In this document: piece after piece, positions 33,010 to 46,432 of the stretch
Numbering within the stretch: the stretch's first letter is position 1
Layout: each line of letters begins with the position of its first letter
NCBI RefSeq assembly: GCF_030704535.1
Contig: NC_081821.1
Location: forward strand, 3,797,001 to 3,861,000
Direction of reading: 5' to 3'
DNA length: 64,000 nucleotides
Source: Vitis vinifera
Lineage: Eukaryota; Streptophyta; Magnoliopsida; Vitales; Vitaceae
Translations under genes and position numbers: made by a program
The notes under the pieces: generated by a model
Database searches by the model: none
What the model was told of the DNA's origin: nothing
The model's input: only the letters and a program-made list of their open reading frames with translations

Positions 33010-34506
33010 CTAAGCCTCCGTCAGCGGGTACTCAAAGACAACATCTTTGCCTGAAAGCTTCCTGTAAACTGCAGCAAAGGTCTCCAGCTTGTACTCAGTG
33101 TTGTTGCGTTCTTTTGGGTCCAAGAAAATCTGCACATACAGAATTAAGATGAGTGTGAGTGCAAGCAAACCAAGGACACATCATTCTTTTTTGCAAAATA
33201 ATAATAATAATAATAATAATTTAAATAAATAAAACACTGGTATAGCTTGTTTACAAGAAATTTATTGCTGAGCAGAACATTCATAAAAGAGTTAGTTGCT
33301 TCATTAGATAAGTTGATAATGAACCTTAGCCCAATGGCTACTCTTTTTCCTGATACTTTCATCCAGGACATGTCTGGCTACATATTTACCAAATCATTCA
33401 TTGACAATATGTATACCCAGATCTCAATTGCCTGCTCCCCTAAAATGATGTCACCAAAGGTGTAGACTAGGAACATGTGATTGATTATGCAATGATAGTT
33501 ATTATTTTGACCTTGATTATCTTGGATCCATCAAGACGGTATCTGATGCGCTTCCCAACTATCTCAGCAGGTAGAACAATATCTTCCAGCATTGCCTCAT
33601 GCACAGAAGTGAGTGTGCGGCTACGGGGCCGTTGAACAGCAGAACCTTTCTTTGGGGGCCTCACTATCCTCCGAGTGGCAATGAAGATCACATCCTGCCA
33701 GACAATTTTAGGGTGAGCTTAGAAAAACAAGGATGCCACAACCAGGAAGTATAATCCAATATTTTTACCACCATCTCTGACACTTTGAATCAGCATGACA
33801 GAGACAACTGGATTGAACCAAGCTACCAGCTCATAAAAGTCAGATCAAGCAAAGGCTCCATAGCATTATCTAGTAGAGTGCATCATTTGGTATAAATTTG
33901 TTTCAGTCTCACGCAGCGCATTACCAAATTCCAGCTTCTTGTTTACCTTGGAATCAGAATTAAATTGCAATTAAACCAAAGGAAAGTAGTGGTTATATTA
34001 CCTTCCCACTGAACTTCTTCTCAAGCTCTCTCACAAGCCTAACATGAATCTTGCGGAAAGCTTTTCTCAGTCTGTAGGGGATATGTATAACAACAGCCTT
34101 TCGGGTGCCAGAGACATCCACTTGACTGCACCAATGCAGAGAGAACAAGAATAAACTACTAAATAATGGCCAAGGACAATTCCTTTTTAAAAACATACAT
34201 TTCATAAATCATTCTTACAGAGCAGAATTTATGTATAGATCCTTCAAGTCACTCTTGATTTCTGGGTTGGTATTCTCCAAATCAAAGAATGCCTGCAAGA
34301 AAGCACAAAAATGGAAGAATATAAATGATGTATCCCATAAATTGCAGGATATCAGATGCAAAAGAATATCAATAATATATTTGAAAGAGAGAAATAATAA
34401 AACTAAAAATGAAAACAACAACAACAATAACCTGTGCAACTGATTCCTCAAATTCAGTGGGTTCAGAATCCTTATCTTTCTGGATTTTCCTCGCTGCAGT
34501 ATACAT
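33010..34506 (-). CDS. RPS7: 40S ribosomal protein S7 (eS7), 191 aa
   Basis: Small-subunit ribosomal protein needed for 18S rRNA processing and 40S assembly. Minus-strand coding exons 34432-34506, 34219-34292, 34002-34125, 33512-33694 and 33010-33129 join to 576 nt with no frameshift. The protein starts [19 protein letters not shown], contains [20 protein letters not shown] and [20 protein letters not shown], and ends [10 protein letters not shown]. Its length equals that of Arabidopsis eS7. A further intron lies in the 5' UTR: an acceptor 10 nt before the ATG, with a matching donor at 35909 and a non-coding first exon from 35910. Telobox-like sequence sits in that exon, as in many plant ribosomal-protein genes. 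Confidence 0.97.
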
Positions 34507-35909
34507 CTTGAGAAATCTGAAGGAAATGGTCAATAATAAGTAGGAAAAATTAGCTGACAGGTATGCAAAAAAAAGTCATATAAAAGCATGTAAAGATATA
34601 TAATAATCAGGACACATAATTGAGGAAATTATAGCAAGAAGTTTTGTGTGTAAATTTACTTTGGTATGTCATTACACTTACCACTCAAGTTTGAAGTGAG
34701 CAGTTTACTATCTTTCCCGTATAATTTTTAAATTATTTTTAAATGGAATGTAATGGCTATCTTAGGGCATCCAGGTGTTGTCAAGAACCAATGGGAGACC
34801 AAAGCAATGCCACGCTTAAGTAAAGGCATTACAAGAATACAAGGCATCAATCATGCCAAATATTGCATAGAATGATAAAAGAGCTTTTTAAAAAGTGCTT
34901 GTATACAATGCTTCGACAATTTATAAAAACAAAAACCAGTTCTTTAGATAGTGAAATCAAAACATAACTGAATTAATGGTTTAGCACTTTGGCTTCCATC
35001 CAGATTATAAGTTTACACATGTAGACATAAAAACCATTTGCATTCCCAAACCACTTGACAGCCCATCAATATTCAATCAGAAATTAAGGACACTTATGAA
35101 AAGAAAACGGAGAAAACTTGTAATTCAACAATAGTCACCTCAAAAACCCAACCCCCATACTATGATTTATTAAGGACTTAATCAGTCCAACATTTCCCTG
35201 TTCGAGGAAAGCCACCCATCATTGCCGGAATGATTCACATGCCACGAGATCTAGGATTTTCATTTTTGTTACTAAAATGTTGCAAAAGGGAAGAGACAAA
35301 ATTCTTTATCCTCAAAATTTTAAAGAAAAAAATCAAATAATTGGAAATTTAATTGCTCTTTGTAAAAGACCCAATATATATATATATATATACAACCTCA
35401 TTTCAAATATCAACTAAGCCTGACAGGACTACTGGCCTTATTTCGGTTTAGTATTTCAATTCTTTCTAGAATAAATGACCAAAAATCATAAATCTCCAAG
35501 TTGTCTTCTCGGCAACCAAACACAAAAAGAAAAAATAATTATATTTCCCTAAAGCATCTAATCCATTAGATAGTGCAAAGTATAGGCATAAAATCATCAA
35601 CTCCAATGCACACCAATCAGTGAAACATAAACAATCTAATCATCTACCCATTCATCCAAAAAGGAAAAGTCTAACACACCCAATTAGCAAATCAAAACCT
35701 ACACAATCAAAACAATAAAAATAAAACAAAAAAAACAACATAAGATGAAAAGGGGAAAAAATCAACTTGTGTAAGTACAAGGGATATTTTAGTTTTTCTC
35801 GGGTGCTGAACAGAAGAGAAAAAGCTAGAAAATTTGTTTACGGTTTCTGAGCTTTCTCGGGAGACAAACAATGGATAATTGATGAAGGGCAAGTGGATTG
35901 AAGAAGTAC

Positions 35910-35985
35910 CTGAAGGCGAAGCGAAGAGCGAAGAGATCTGCGAGTGAGAGGAAAACCCTAAGCTCTGGTTTCGCGCTTCACGGAG
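35910..35985 (-). other. RPS7: RPS7 non-coding first exon (5' UTR), approximate upstream end
   Basis: Minus-strand sequence rich in CTTCGC words, ending ..GCCTTCAG|GTACTT at 35910/35909, a good donor. It pairs with the acceptor TTCCTTCAG next to 34516 to remove a 1.4-kb 5'-UTR intron. The transcription start is not determined. Confidence 0.65.
35952..35961. promoter_or_regulatory. Telobox (AAAACCCTAA)
   Basis: AAAACCCTAA on the plus strand, with a second CTAGGGTT about 30 bp further (35989-35996). Telobox motifs near the transcription start are typical of plant ribosomal-protein and translation genes. Confidence 0.65.
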
Positions 35986-35996
35986 GGTCTAGGGTT

Positions 35997-37387
35997 GGGG
36001 GAAAAGATGGCTTAAATCGATCAAATGAACGGCTGGGATGGTCAAATGTACACGTGGACAGGGTAGATTAAGTGAACGGATGGTGCTTAATTTTATAGGC
36101 TAAGTTGGCATCATGCCGACTTAAACCTTTCCCTTTTTATTTTATTTTATATTTCTATATTAAAAAAACAAGGAACAAATGCACCTAAGTAGAAACAAAT
36201 AAATAAATAAAAATCAGATCATGTTTTGAAAATAGTTTTGAAAAATAGTTTTTAAAAATTGGACTTTGATGTTTTATAGACAAAAGTATGTTTGAAACTT
36301 AAAATGTTTTTAATATTTTTAAATATAATTTAAAAATAATGACTCTATTTTATATTCTTAAGAATCAAAAATAGAAAATAGTCCAAACAAATTATAATTT
36401 ATTTTTACTGAGTGGGAAAATGAGAAAGAAAAATTAAGATGAAATTTGGTATATTTTGAAATCCTTGTCTATATTAAAAATTTATAATAGTATGTAATAA
36501 AATTGGCATAGAAATCAAGGAAATGAAAGTTTGTTATGACTTTTTATTTAGACACCTCAAATTATATTTATTTCCACCCACTTGATAACTCCATTCAATT
36601 TATTTATATATTCACTTAAAAATAATAATTTTATTAATATATTCATTTATAATTTTAAATATATCTAAAGTATTCTAAAGATTCTTTTCTCTCACACTCG
36701 TCTTTTCTTCCTTTCTATCTCAATATTTTTTTCTTAACCACAAACTCTAAGAAAAAAATCACCTCTTTTAAACTCATTTGATAAAAAGAGTATTTGAAGT
36801 ATGTGTTATAACTCATTTGATAAAAAAAATCACATTTTTTTAAATAATGTATTATAAGTGATTATAAAAATTACTTTTAATATTTTTAATACTTAAATTT
36901 TTCTTATTGTTCAAGTTTTAGAAATGTTGATAACGCTTTATAGAATCATTCAAAAATACACTTTAAATGATTCTCCTAAAAATGCTTTAAAAAAATATTT
37001 CGAATAGAAATGCTATTAAACCCACACACTTATAATATATTATTTAAAGAAAAAAGTTTTCTTAAAAGACAATCTTCCTTAAAAGTATTGAATTTTAAAA
37101 AGTTAGATAAATTTTAGAATTTATAAAGAAATTAATGTTTTCAAAAGATAATTTAAATATCGTGTAACTATATTGAAAAATAGGTTTAAATTTTAAAATT
37201 TATACTAAAATCATTTCACAACTTATAAAAATACTGTAATTTGAGAATAGTTTCTCAGATATAAATTCTAAATTATTTTTACGGCTACCAATTTTTTTCA
37301 CATGTATTTTATTTTTTAAAAAATGTTTAAATATAGAAAATCCCGCGTTCGAGCCCTGCAATTTTAGTCGCATCTTCCTATCGCCAG
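35997..37387. other. Divergent intergenic region between RPS7 and the SANT gene
   Basis: AT-rich. 36210-36400 carries TTTTCAAAAA-type words like the ends of the element at 57585-61374, and 36780-36965 resembles a decayed form of the 119-bp MITE. No gene seen. Confidence 0.4.
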
Positions 37388-40300
37388 ATGTTCTTGAAAA
37401 TGCCCAGTAGAAACTCCGCCGTTACCACTGACAACTCCACTGCTCTCAGAAGATCTCCCAGGTTTCTCCATCAGAACAACCTTCCAGAACCACAAGGCCC
37501 CAAAACCCCTAAGCCCCAGTCCAGGAACAACCGGTCACGCTACTTGGATCATCCTCTCAGCTCAAAACCGAATGTTTCTGTGAAGAGAACCCGCAAGGAT
37601 TCCGCTGGAAATATTACGGTGAAGTTGGGTCAATCGAACTCGTGCGTGAGTTCGAGTACCGGGTTGCGAAAATCTCCCAGATTGCAGAGTGGGGTTGAGG
37701 GTTTTTCAAATCCAGATGCTTCTCTGAAGAAAATCCATAAAGGTTGCACCGAAAAAGTAGGGAAGGATTTGAGGAAACCGAGTGCTGAGTTGCAAAAGTG
37801 CGTGAGTTTCAGCACTGGGCCGAGAAAATCTGCCAGGTTGCGTGGTGGGGTTGAGGGTTGTTCATCACCATACGCTTCTCTGCAGAAAACCCACAAAAAT
37901 TGCGTGGAAAATATTGGGAAGGAATTGAAGCAATCTAGCGATGAGTTGAATAAATGTGTAAAATCGGTTACTGGGCCGAGAAAATCCTCAAGATTGAGCA
38001 AAGGTGTCAGGGAGTCTCCCAGGTATCCTTACCAAGAAAACGCGGGTGAACACGTCGAGATGATGCACCTCAAAGATGGGTTGAGAAAATCTGCAAGATT
38101 AGATAATGAGTTTGAGGTCTTTCAGGGCTTCAGACGGTCTCCAAGGTTTCCTAGTCAAGGAGACAACAATAATTGTGTTGATAGGACTGTTGACGGTAAG
38201 TGTAATAGGCTTAGTAATTCTGTCTTGATTGAGTCTTCCAAGGAAGATGCTTTAGTGGCTGTTAGTAAAGAAGAAATGGGGAAGAGGGAAACAAGGTTGA
38301 GTAGTAGCTATGTTGCTTCTCCAGCCACCGCACTTGCTGGAAGGGATAGTAAGAGGAAAGATATCAATATAGGCAGTACGGAAATTGAGGGTAGCAGGAA
38401 AAGAAAGCTAGGGGAGGAGGGTGACATTGGCCTTCTCTCCGGATGGACAAAGGAGCAAGAACTAGCACTGCAGAGGGCTTATTTTGCTGTAAATCCTACA
38501 CCCCATTTTTGGAAGAAGGTTGCTAAATTGGTATATTTCTTCACATCCCTTGATATTCAATGGCTTGTTTTTTCGTTATGTTTCAAATTATTTTTACAAT
38601 AAGAAATATTCTCAAAGCAGAATAATAGCTGTTTTTTTTTTGTTTTTGTTTTTTTTTGTGATTTCGAGGTGTTTACATTGCCCATATTTTCTCAATTGTG
38701 GAATATCCCTTGTTCTATTTTAGATATTTGAAATTTAACATTATTTATTGGATACAATGAGAAGAGTTATGCTTCTTAAGTTTCATGTAACTCAATTCAT
38801 TGGACTATACTAGTTAAGTATCTTCTGTGATTAATACAATTGGATTAATTAAAAGGTGTCCAAAATAGTGAGAAGCAATATCCATAGAATAATTGAGAAT
38901 GGTGACAGATTTTAAGCTCATAAAATACTTAGATACTCCCTAAATTCTAAAGTGTAGAACATTCAAGAACGATACATGTTTAATGGAAGGGGTGGAGACC
39001 TCTGTTGTTGAGATAGCAAGATTGCTAAGCTAGATTATGAAGAATTTACATGAGTGATTTTGTAGGATGATTGAGAGAGGAAATATGCTAGTGGAGTTGG
39101 CTATAGCCATCATTTACTGTGCCTTCATGTTGACTGAAATATGGATATTTTTATCCAGAAGTCATTTTTTTTCTTTCCTTTTTTTGACGTTACATGGAAT
39201 AGAACCTGTAAACTTCCCATCCCCACCCCTGGTGTTGCCACTTGAGCTAGGTCTCAAGGGCCTAATTTTGGATCATTATACCTTTTTATTATTGATTGTA
39301 GGGAATGAAGCCTTCACACCACCCATGTATACACTCTTTTAAGAAAAGTTCTCTTAAGGTGGAAGACTTAGCATTACAAGTTATTAAAAGGCCATTGCTT
39401 CTAGCAATTACTTGTCCAAAATGAAAATTTGAAGATTGTGTCTGTGAAGCCACTGAGACATAGTCACCAATCCTGTCTCCTCATTCATGACAACATAATT
39501 GGCTATTTACTTTTATAGATTGGTGTCTAAGTCCAGATCCAGGTCCATTGAGCTTTGCAGCAACTTGGTTCTTTTTCACACCAAATCACAGTTGACTGTG
39601 TTGTCAATTCATGGGAAGCCTTTAGGCTTTTGGTTTGGTGGTTAGGAACTTAGGATAGAACCCTGGTAAGGTGAAGCTGTGCCTTGACATGTTACCACCT
39701 CAGAGGGAGGAGAATCTTGGGATAGTGGTTGCTGGGCACATTATTCATGCCATCGCCCCTGCTGGCTTTCACTTTCTTGCACTTAATGGCTCTTTCTGGA
39801 ATATGCCAGAATAGTAGGTTTTTTATTTTATTTTATTTTATGAGAACCAGAATTGTAGGTATTAACCTAGGTAAATTCCATCTTGTATCACTTTTTTCCT
39901 CTTTCCTCTACCTCTTAGGTTGTTTTACTCTTTCCTCTGGTTGAAGCACTCCTTTATCCCACTCTCCTGTTTGAGGCACCTCTTCTTATTTATTTTGATA
40001 AGTAAAAAAGGATGATATATTAAAAGTGCTTGTAAAATGGTGCAATAAAGTACACACGGAGCATAAAAACAGGCCAAAGGACAAGCAAAAAGAAGAAAAG
40101 GAAATGAGAGAACAAACACCAACCACCCTAACTAACCGACCATCCCCAATAAACCTGAAGCTCCCCTTAAACCAAACACAAACCAAAACTTTTGACCAAC
40201 CTCACAAAACAGGTTCTAAGTCCCTAAAGCACCTTCCCTTCCCCTAACAGTGGCCGGAGACTTGTTATAATTTACCAAACACTCTAGTTTACGGATTTAC

Positions 40301-43300
40301 AGCTTGAAACGGGAAGCCAAGGGAATGCTCCCCTTTTTGCCTGAAACCTTGACCCCATGCCCTTTTCTTGACTCTAATTTCTTCTGTAGGGAACTAATCT
40401 CCTTTTCAAATCCCTCCATAGGTTACCCTAAGAAGCTACTGAAATTGACAAAATTAGTGGGGAGGCTATCAAAACCCCACCCCCCCTTGGGACACAAGCA
40501 ATTGCAAAGGCCTTAGGGTGCTCCACCTGTTCTTGTTGATCAATCTCACCCGAGATATTCTATTAATTTATTTTTAGCTTTCTCAATTAACAAAAAGTAG
40601 GGAAAAAAATTATGTTTGTGTGTTTTTTCCTTTCAAAACATTGATCTTATTGCAATTTGAGTTTTTTAAAATCAAGTTTTCAGTTAAAGCTTTACATATA
40701 TTAGATCCCCATTCCACTCATCCTACGCAGTTTGCTTGGCCTTATTTTTTTTATCCTTTCCACCCCTTGAATTTGAGTGAGCTTACATATTTCCTAGCTT
40801 TTATTCATTTTTCCTAACATCTGTCTCAGCTCTGTTTCAGTTGTGTAAAAATTTTAGTCCTGTTATTGCCAACTTACTATTGTTCTGTAAAATTTCTCCA
40901 TTTTGTGTTTGGTCATGATTGCCCACCTATCTTCAGTTTGCTGTGCAGTATCCACCTTGAACTCTTATGACCTACATATGATTGAATCAAGGCTACTGAA
41001 GTTTTGAACCTTAATCTTCATTTTACCTCTATTATTTTTACCAAGGTTGTATTCTGTATGTTTTATTTTGTTCTAATTTATTTTGAAAATTTTAAATTTA
41101 AGGGGGCATCCTTCAAGTATCCAATTTCTGAGTTTACTCCATGCTTTGTCATTTCAACATAAATGGAGTCATTTGTCAATTGCACATGGTAACGAATCTC
41201 AAGTTATATATGCATTCAATTCAAGTCATTGAAACTGGGGCAGATAGAAATCACAACACCTCCATCTCCTTCAATAATTAGTTTATAAAGATGAAAGATC
41301 TAGCAGTCCAGGACCGAAGCTTAAAACTATTAGGCAGGGAATGGAGACGGGTGTGCCCTTACACATGCCTTTTTTGTCTGAACTGTTTTTATTAAAAGAA
41401 GTTACGATTAAAGAATGAACTTTGGTTTTTCCCATGAAACTAAATTATTTTGAGGATGTCAATAGGCCTCTCACGAATGTGGAAAAAAGTTTATCACACA
41501 TCTGTTTGTAATTCTACAGTAAGTTTATCATAAGAGAATCTCATATCTCTTAGGCAGGGTGGAAGATATATAGATTGTCAACATTACTTTGTTGAGCTTA
41601 CTTTGCTATTTTATGTGATCTTTTACTATTCCAGTCTTAGTGGGAATTGGAGAAATCGGAGAGGAATTTTTATCGGGTGCCTAGGCATGTGACATAGGAT
41701 GGTCAGGTGGGAGATTGTCTGTTCCCCAAAAAGTATGAGACTTTGGCAATTGGTAGGATAGGAAGTTTCAGCAGAGCACTGTTAAGAAAACAGTGGTGGG
41801 GGTTTGCAGTTGATGGGAATGGTCCATGGAGGAGGGTGATTGTAGATTAGTTTAGGGAGGTAGAAGGGTGGTGGAGGTCAATGGCAACGAAGGGTTATGG
41901 AAATTCATCAGTAAGGGATAGAGGATGTTTACTATGTATGCTTGATTCAAAGTGAGAATAAGGAGAGAGAATGTTTTGGCTTGATGCTTGTATGGTGATC
42001 AACCATGGAAGGAGACTTCCCAGATTTATTCAGTCATTGTGAATGGTAGAGCAAAGATGACAGATTACAGTGGTCATTTGCAGACAGGAAGCTTTTGGTA
42101 TTTAAGGTTCATTAGGAACTTAAATGATTAGAATGGGATCTATTTGACTCCTTCATGATTCAGCTTTATATTGAAGGCATGGGTATCATGGTATGGAGCT
42201 TAACAGGCTGATGGGTGTTCCTCTGTAAAGTGGTTCTCCAAGATGCCATTTCTCAGAGTTAAGGATGGTTTTCCAGAGAAGGGCAGATGTGGGATTTTTG
42301 GCCTCCATGCTAGCCTTTTTCATTTGGGCAGCTATGTGGAAAAGGTATTAATAATTTGATCTTCTGAAGACAAAAGGATGTTTCCTACTAATTGGTGTAT
42401 CATGTGCAGAAGGAAGTGACGAATTAGTCAATCATTTCCTTCTACATGGCAAGTGGCTTGGGAACTGTGATCCTTGATATTTGCTTTATTTTGGGGTTTA
42501 TTTGGTTCTCCCTCAGTCAATAAAGGAGTTGTGTATCAACTGAGAGTTTAAGAGTAAGCTTTTATTATTCAAAAATCAGCATTTCAAATATTCTCTTGAA
42601 GGTTAACATCAACATAGAATATTACACTAATCTAATACAAAGAAGTAATCATCAGTTTCCCACTTCGTAAAAATATAGTAGTTATTCTCTCACAATGTTT
42701 ATTTTAGTATCAAATGTTAGATTTTAAGTATACAAAATCCATTGCAGGTCCCTGGAAAGTCTGCACAGGATTGCTTTGACAAAGTCCACTCTGACCACTT
42801 AACCCCACCTCCACATCGGCCTCGTTCAAGGGCAACCAGATCAAACTCTTCATCTCAGGTTTCTGTCCCACTTTCTGCAAGTAAAATACTTAGGCCTGCT
42901 GAGCCAAAGATTAAAAGGCCAGGATGCAGTAAAAAGAAGACTCATCGTACCCAGAAAGCTATGAGGGATTTGCTGCAAAAGCATTATGAAGTGGACCAAG
43001 ATTATGAAGCGGATTTGTTCTCAGTTCTTGAGCCCACAGCAACTCCATCTACTCAAACTTCCCAGCATAGTGTGATGCTCTCCACCCCAGAGCATGTACA
43101 GGGAAAATTGACGTTTCTTCAGAAGCTCCGTGAGAGATCTTCTTCAGACCATAAGAAACCCCGTTCAAGATTCAGTACCTCTTTTGGAAGTGCTCTTGTA
43201 AGTTCTCCAGTCCTAAAGCCAGTGAAGAATAGGGCCTTACATGAGAAATACATTGATCAATTACACAGCAGGGAAGCTAGAAGAAAAATGGCATCAGTAC

Positions 43301-43518
43301 AGGCAGCAAAATCCACTCTTGGAGAAGAGGATAGAAAGGAGAATCATGTCCAGAAAATGAATGCGATTACAGCTGCAAGAAATGCTCTGGTTTGTGATGC
43401 AAGGGATGCTATCAATCAGTTCCAATATCTACAGGCCAATCCCTTGTCTAACTCTTGTGAGTTTGATGGTGATGGTGTTAATGTTGATGAGGATGATGAA
43501 GGTGAAGATGGAACTTAA
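37388..43518 (+). CDS. SANT/Myb-domain protein with KSPRL-type repeats, 637 aa
   Basis: Probable nuclear, chromatin-associated protein. Two exons, 37388-38530 and 42748-43518, join at ..KKVAKL|VPGKSA.. in the middle of a SANT domain (about 349-398: WTKEQELALQRAYF, FWKKVAKLVPGKSAQDCF), which confirms the 4.2-kb intron. The N-terminal half has basic [KR]-[KR]-S-[PAS]-R-[LFY] motifs at least six times, embedded partly in a 52-residue tandem repeat (86-137, 138-189, part of a third). The C-terminal half is basic, then charged (a helical REARRKMASVQAAK region), and ends in an acidic tail DEDDEGEDGT. The SANT type resembles that of MIS18BP1/KNL2 centromere-assembly factors, but no SANTA domain or CENPC-k motif is visible, so I do not name it KNL2. 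The second ATG (codon 5, MPSRNS) is an equally possible start. Confidence 0.85.
37643..38017 (+). repeat. 156-nt coding tandem repeat (52 aa) in the SANT-protein gene
   Basis: Unit 1 37643-37798, unit 2 37799-37954, and a partial unit 3 from 37955. Each begins CV..STG.RKS.RL and continues with ..GVEG.S.P.ASL.K.HK.C.E..GK.L. The units keep the same length with no indel. Confidence 0.85.
39165..39262 (-). repeat. SINE, antisense, in SANT-gene intron
   Basis: Reverse copy of the SINE at 421-510: T-rich tail at 39165-39185, box B (minus) GGTTCTATTCC at 39196-39206, box A (minus) TAGCTCAAGTGG at 39238-39249. Target duplication not recognised. Confidence 0.72.
39986..40250 (-). mobile_element. LINE 3' terminal fragment, antisense, in SANT-gene intron
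   Basis: TTTTGATAAGTAAA..ATATTAAAA..GTGCAATAAAGTACAC parallels the reverse LINE end at 18077-18150 (TTTTGATAGGTAAA..ATATTAAAAC..CACCAAAGTACAC). Only the 3' end is recognisable. Confidence 0.5.
41630..42480 (+). mobile_element. Degenerate LINE relic in SANT-gene intron
   Basis: Plus-strand broken frames resemble the ORF2 C-terminal half: a W.GFAVDGNGPWRRVI-like block (about 41790-41850) and then a zinc-finger-like C..SCAEGSDELVNHFLLH block (about 42390-42450), as in the LINE at 21617. Many stops; spliced out with the intron. Confidence 0.6.
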
Positions 43519-44039
43519 CAGATCCTTCTTGATTACATAATGAATTGTCTATATTGAGATTTAGTAGTTCTCTGCACTAATTGAAGCTGCCTGCTATAAC
43601 CACCGACCCCGGATTGCTTTTGCAATATAAATGGGAATTCGGCTTCTGGCTATTCTTTGCTAATTTGTAACTAGTTTCATTCTTGACTGGAAGTAACTCT
43701 AGCCTCATTCAATGCATCATTCATGACCTGAATTCTGAGTTTGCTCTAAAAATGCTTGGTTCTGCGAGTTGCTTTCTAGGATTTGAAGCCCATCGCTCTT
43801 CGACAGTTTTGCATTTAATCAAAGCACATCCTTGACTTCAGAAAACTACAATGTCAAATGCCAAAGCTAGCTCTACTCCAATGTGTTCCAGCAAAAAGCT
43901 TTCCCTTCATGATGGTGTTTCCCTTTCTAATCCCACTTTATTCAATTGGCGCTTTACAATATCTCACCATGACATGCCTTTATATTGCATTTTCTATTAA
44001 TAAACTTAGCTAATTCCTGCTTGTTCCAACTGAAAATCA

Positions 44040-44640
44040 TTGGAAGGCTTGTAAAAGAGTTCTTTGTTACTTAAGGGCCACCATTGATTGTAGCATTCTC
44101 TTCAAACCTGCATCACACCTTCATCTTGAAGAATTTTCTGATGCTGATTGGGCTAGTTGCATTGCTGATCATCACTCCACCATTGGCTAGTGTATCAACT
44201 TAGGAGGGAACTTAATGACTTGGAGCTCTAGAAAACAAAAAGTTGTATTTCACTCATTGATAGAGGCAGAGTATCGTGCCTTAGCTCAAGCCACTATGGA
44301 GATAGTTTGGATTTAATCCCTTTTCATTAAACTAGGCATCACAATCTCTTCAAATCCTGTTTTGTGGTGATAACCAAAGTGCTAATTCCTTGGCTTCCAA
44401 TCTTGTATTTTGTGCTAGAAAGAAACATATTGAGATTGATGTATATTTTGTTCGAGAATGTGTTGTTGCTAAGTGCTAAAAGCTTGATGTTCAATATGTT
44501 CCAACTAATGATCAAGTAGCTGATATAATTACGAAGTCCTTACCTAAGTCATGTTTTGATTAGCTTTCATCCAAGCTCAATCTCAAACCAAATACTCACT
44601 TCCGCTTGTGGGTGGATGTTAAGTATAGTCAGTTTGAAGT
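44040..44640 (+). mobile_element. Ty1/copia relic: RNase H end and polypurine/LTR junction
   Basis: Reads like the copia RNase H C-terminus with stops: FSDADWASCIADHHSTIG (44130-44190), TWSSRKQKVV and EAEYRALAQA (44220-44290), then KKHIEIDVYFVRE and VPTNDQVADIITKSLP (44420-44550). A GGGTGGA purine tract then leads into TGTTAAGTATAG (about 44616), the usual start of a copia 3' LTR. The LTR itself is not fully traceable. Stops at several points make it inactive. Confidence 0.82.
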
Positions 44641-46432
44641 TAGAAACTGATTTTGTTATGTGGTTAAAGTTTGTTATTACATATGATGAGCATTTCACAA
44701 TTATTCTTTTAGATCTCTTCTTTGCTCTATATCTTAACTATCAATGATAATTTAGAATGTATAAAATATTCAGGGCTAGAGGTCATTATCATTATGTGAT
44801 GAAATCCAACGACAAAAATCTGATTCAAATTGGTCCTCATTTCAGCCGATTGATTAGTTGTGACTTGTGAGGGGGTCACACTTGCCAAGAACTAGGAAAT
44901 TAAGCATGGCTTATTTTTTATGTTCCTACCTGTCCAAACTATGAAAGACGTCTTCTTTTGTTAGACTTGAAGGCAACTTGCAGAGATATTCCATGAATCA
45001 TATGAAGATAAACACATTGCTTCACATTTTGCATTGAACTGAACCCTCCTACTTTAACTGTCTTGGATAATGCAATTGATAATTGTATTTTTATCTTTTA
45101 TTTTTTGTTTAATGTTAGGCATTGTTTGAAGGATTCCAACCCAGGAATATCTGGTAAGAGTTGATATAAAACCTAGAGCAGAAACCTTTCTTTGGCATAT
45201 GTTTATTTTTATCCTTTCTCAGCTCCATCCATTTTATTTTGTTGATAGTAAAATGCATTACAAGAGTGGAAAATGAAATTATCAATATATCTATTTTTCA
45301 ACAAAATTAGGTCAATGGATGAACATGAACCAGAAAACTTAAAGTAGAATTATGTGCAAAATGGGGATTAATAATAATAGTGCAACTCTGCCTTGCTTAT
45401 CTCTTGTTCTACCTCTTATCATTTCTGGGTGACTAAATTCTTCATCTTCCACCATGGATGAGTTATGTGCAGTCTAAGCTTTTCAAGTGAAGAATTGGCA
45501 AAACCCTACTTAGTTATTCTTGTTAAAACTCAACTCACTGGAGAGTATATTACTCTGATCATCCTTTAGATTGTCCAATAAGCTCTCTTGCTCTCTCTAC
45601 TCATGATCCTATTCTTCAAGTTTCTTCTGGAAATCCAACATCCTCATATCATTTGAAAACTGGTATATTTTGTCATATAAAGTGAGAAATATACCATCAT
45701 GAATACAAGTACAAGCTCTGAATTTAGGAGCTTTTAAAATAAAATATTTGGTTTTTATTATTTTTTGTGCATAAGCCTAGTTTAAATTACCAGGATTAGA
45801 ATAAAAATCACTGGATTTGCTGTGATACAACATCGATCCTGTCAACAGGCACTGCATTGTTTCACCATTAGTTTGTCAATTTTCAATTTTACTGCCTAAT
45901 TATGAAATATGTAAACCTGCCAAAATATTGTGATAGATATGATAAAGGGACAGACAAGTTACATTATTTCCCAAATTAATTTCTAATGTAGAATTAATAA
46001 AAGAACATTTAGTATATGTGGCATTCAAGATCCATGTATGGAGTACAGAAAGAAAATAATAAAAACAAATTCTCTTGGCTGGATATGTCAAATCTACAGT
46101 GGATATTTGGCCTCTCTTACTAGATTTTTAAGTAGATTTCATCGATTCTGTCTTATACATTCATACAAGATTAAGAAGCGAAAGGTCACTATTCTTGAGA
46201 ATTTTAAATTCTGGTTGTTATCAGTATGTGGGATGTAGAACTAAGAATTTAACAGTATTGTTTGGGCTTATAGGAAAGAACTGTAAATAAATCATCCTTA
46301 TATCAATTGGAGCAGATAACACATAAGTAGTAACTTTGTTACAATCTCACTCGAAAAATACCATTAAGAATAGGCTTGGAGATCCATCTCTTTAAGCTTC
46401 TCCAAACCGACAACACCTATTTCTCATCGTTT
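44641..46432. other. Intergenic, no gene seen
   Basis: AT-rich sequence between the copia relic and the bHLH 3' end. It may hold the rest of the copia LTR. No coding signal. Confidence 0.4.
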
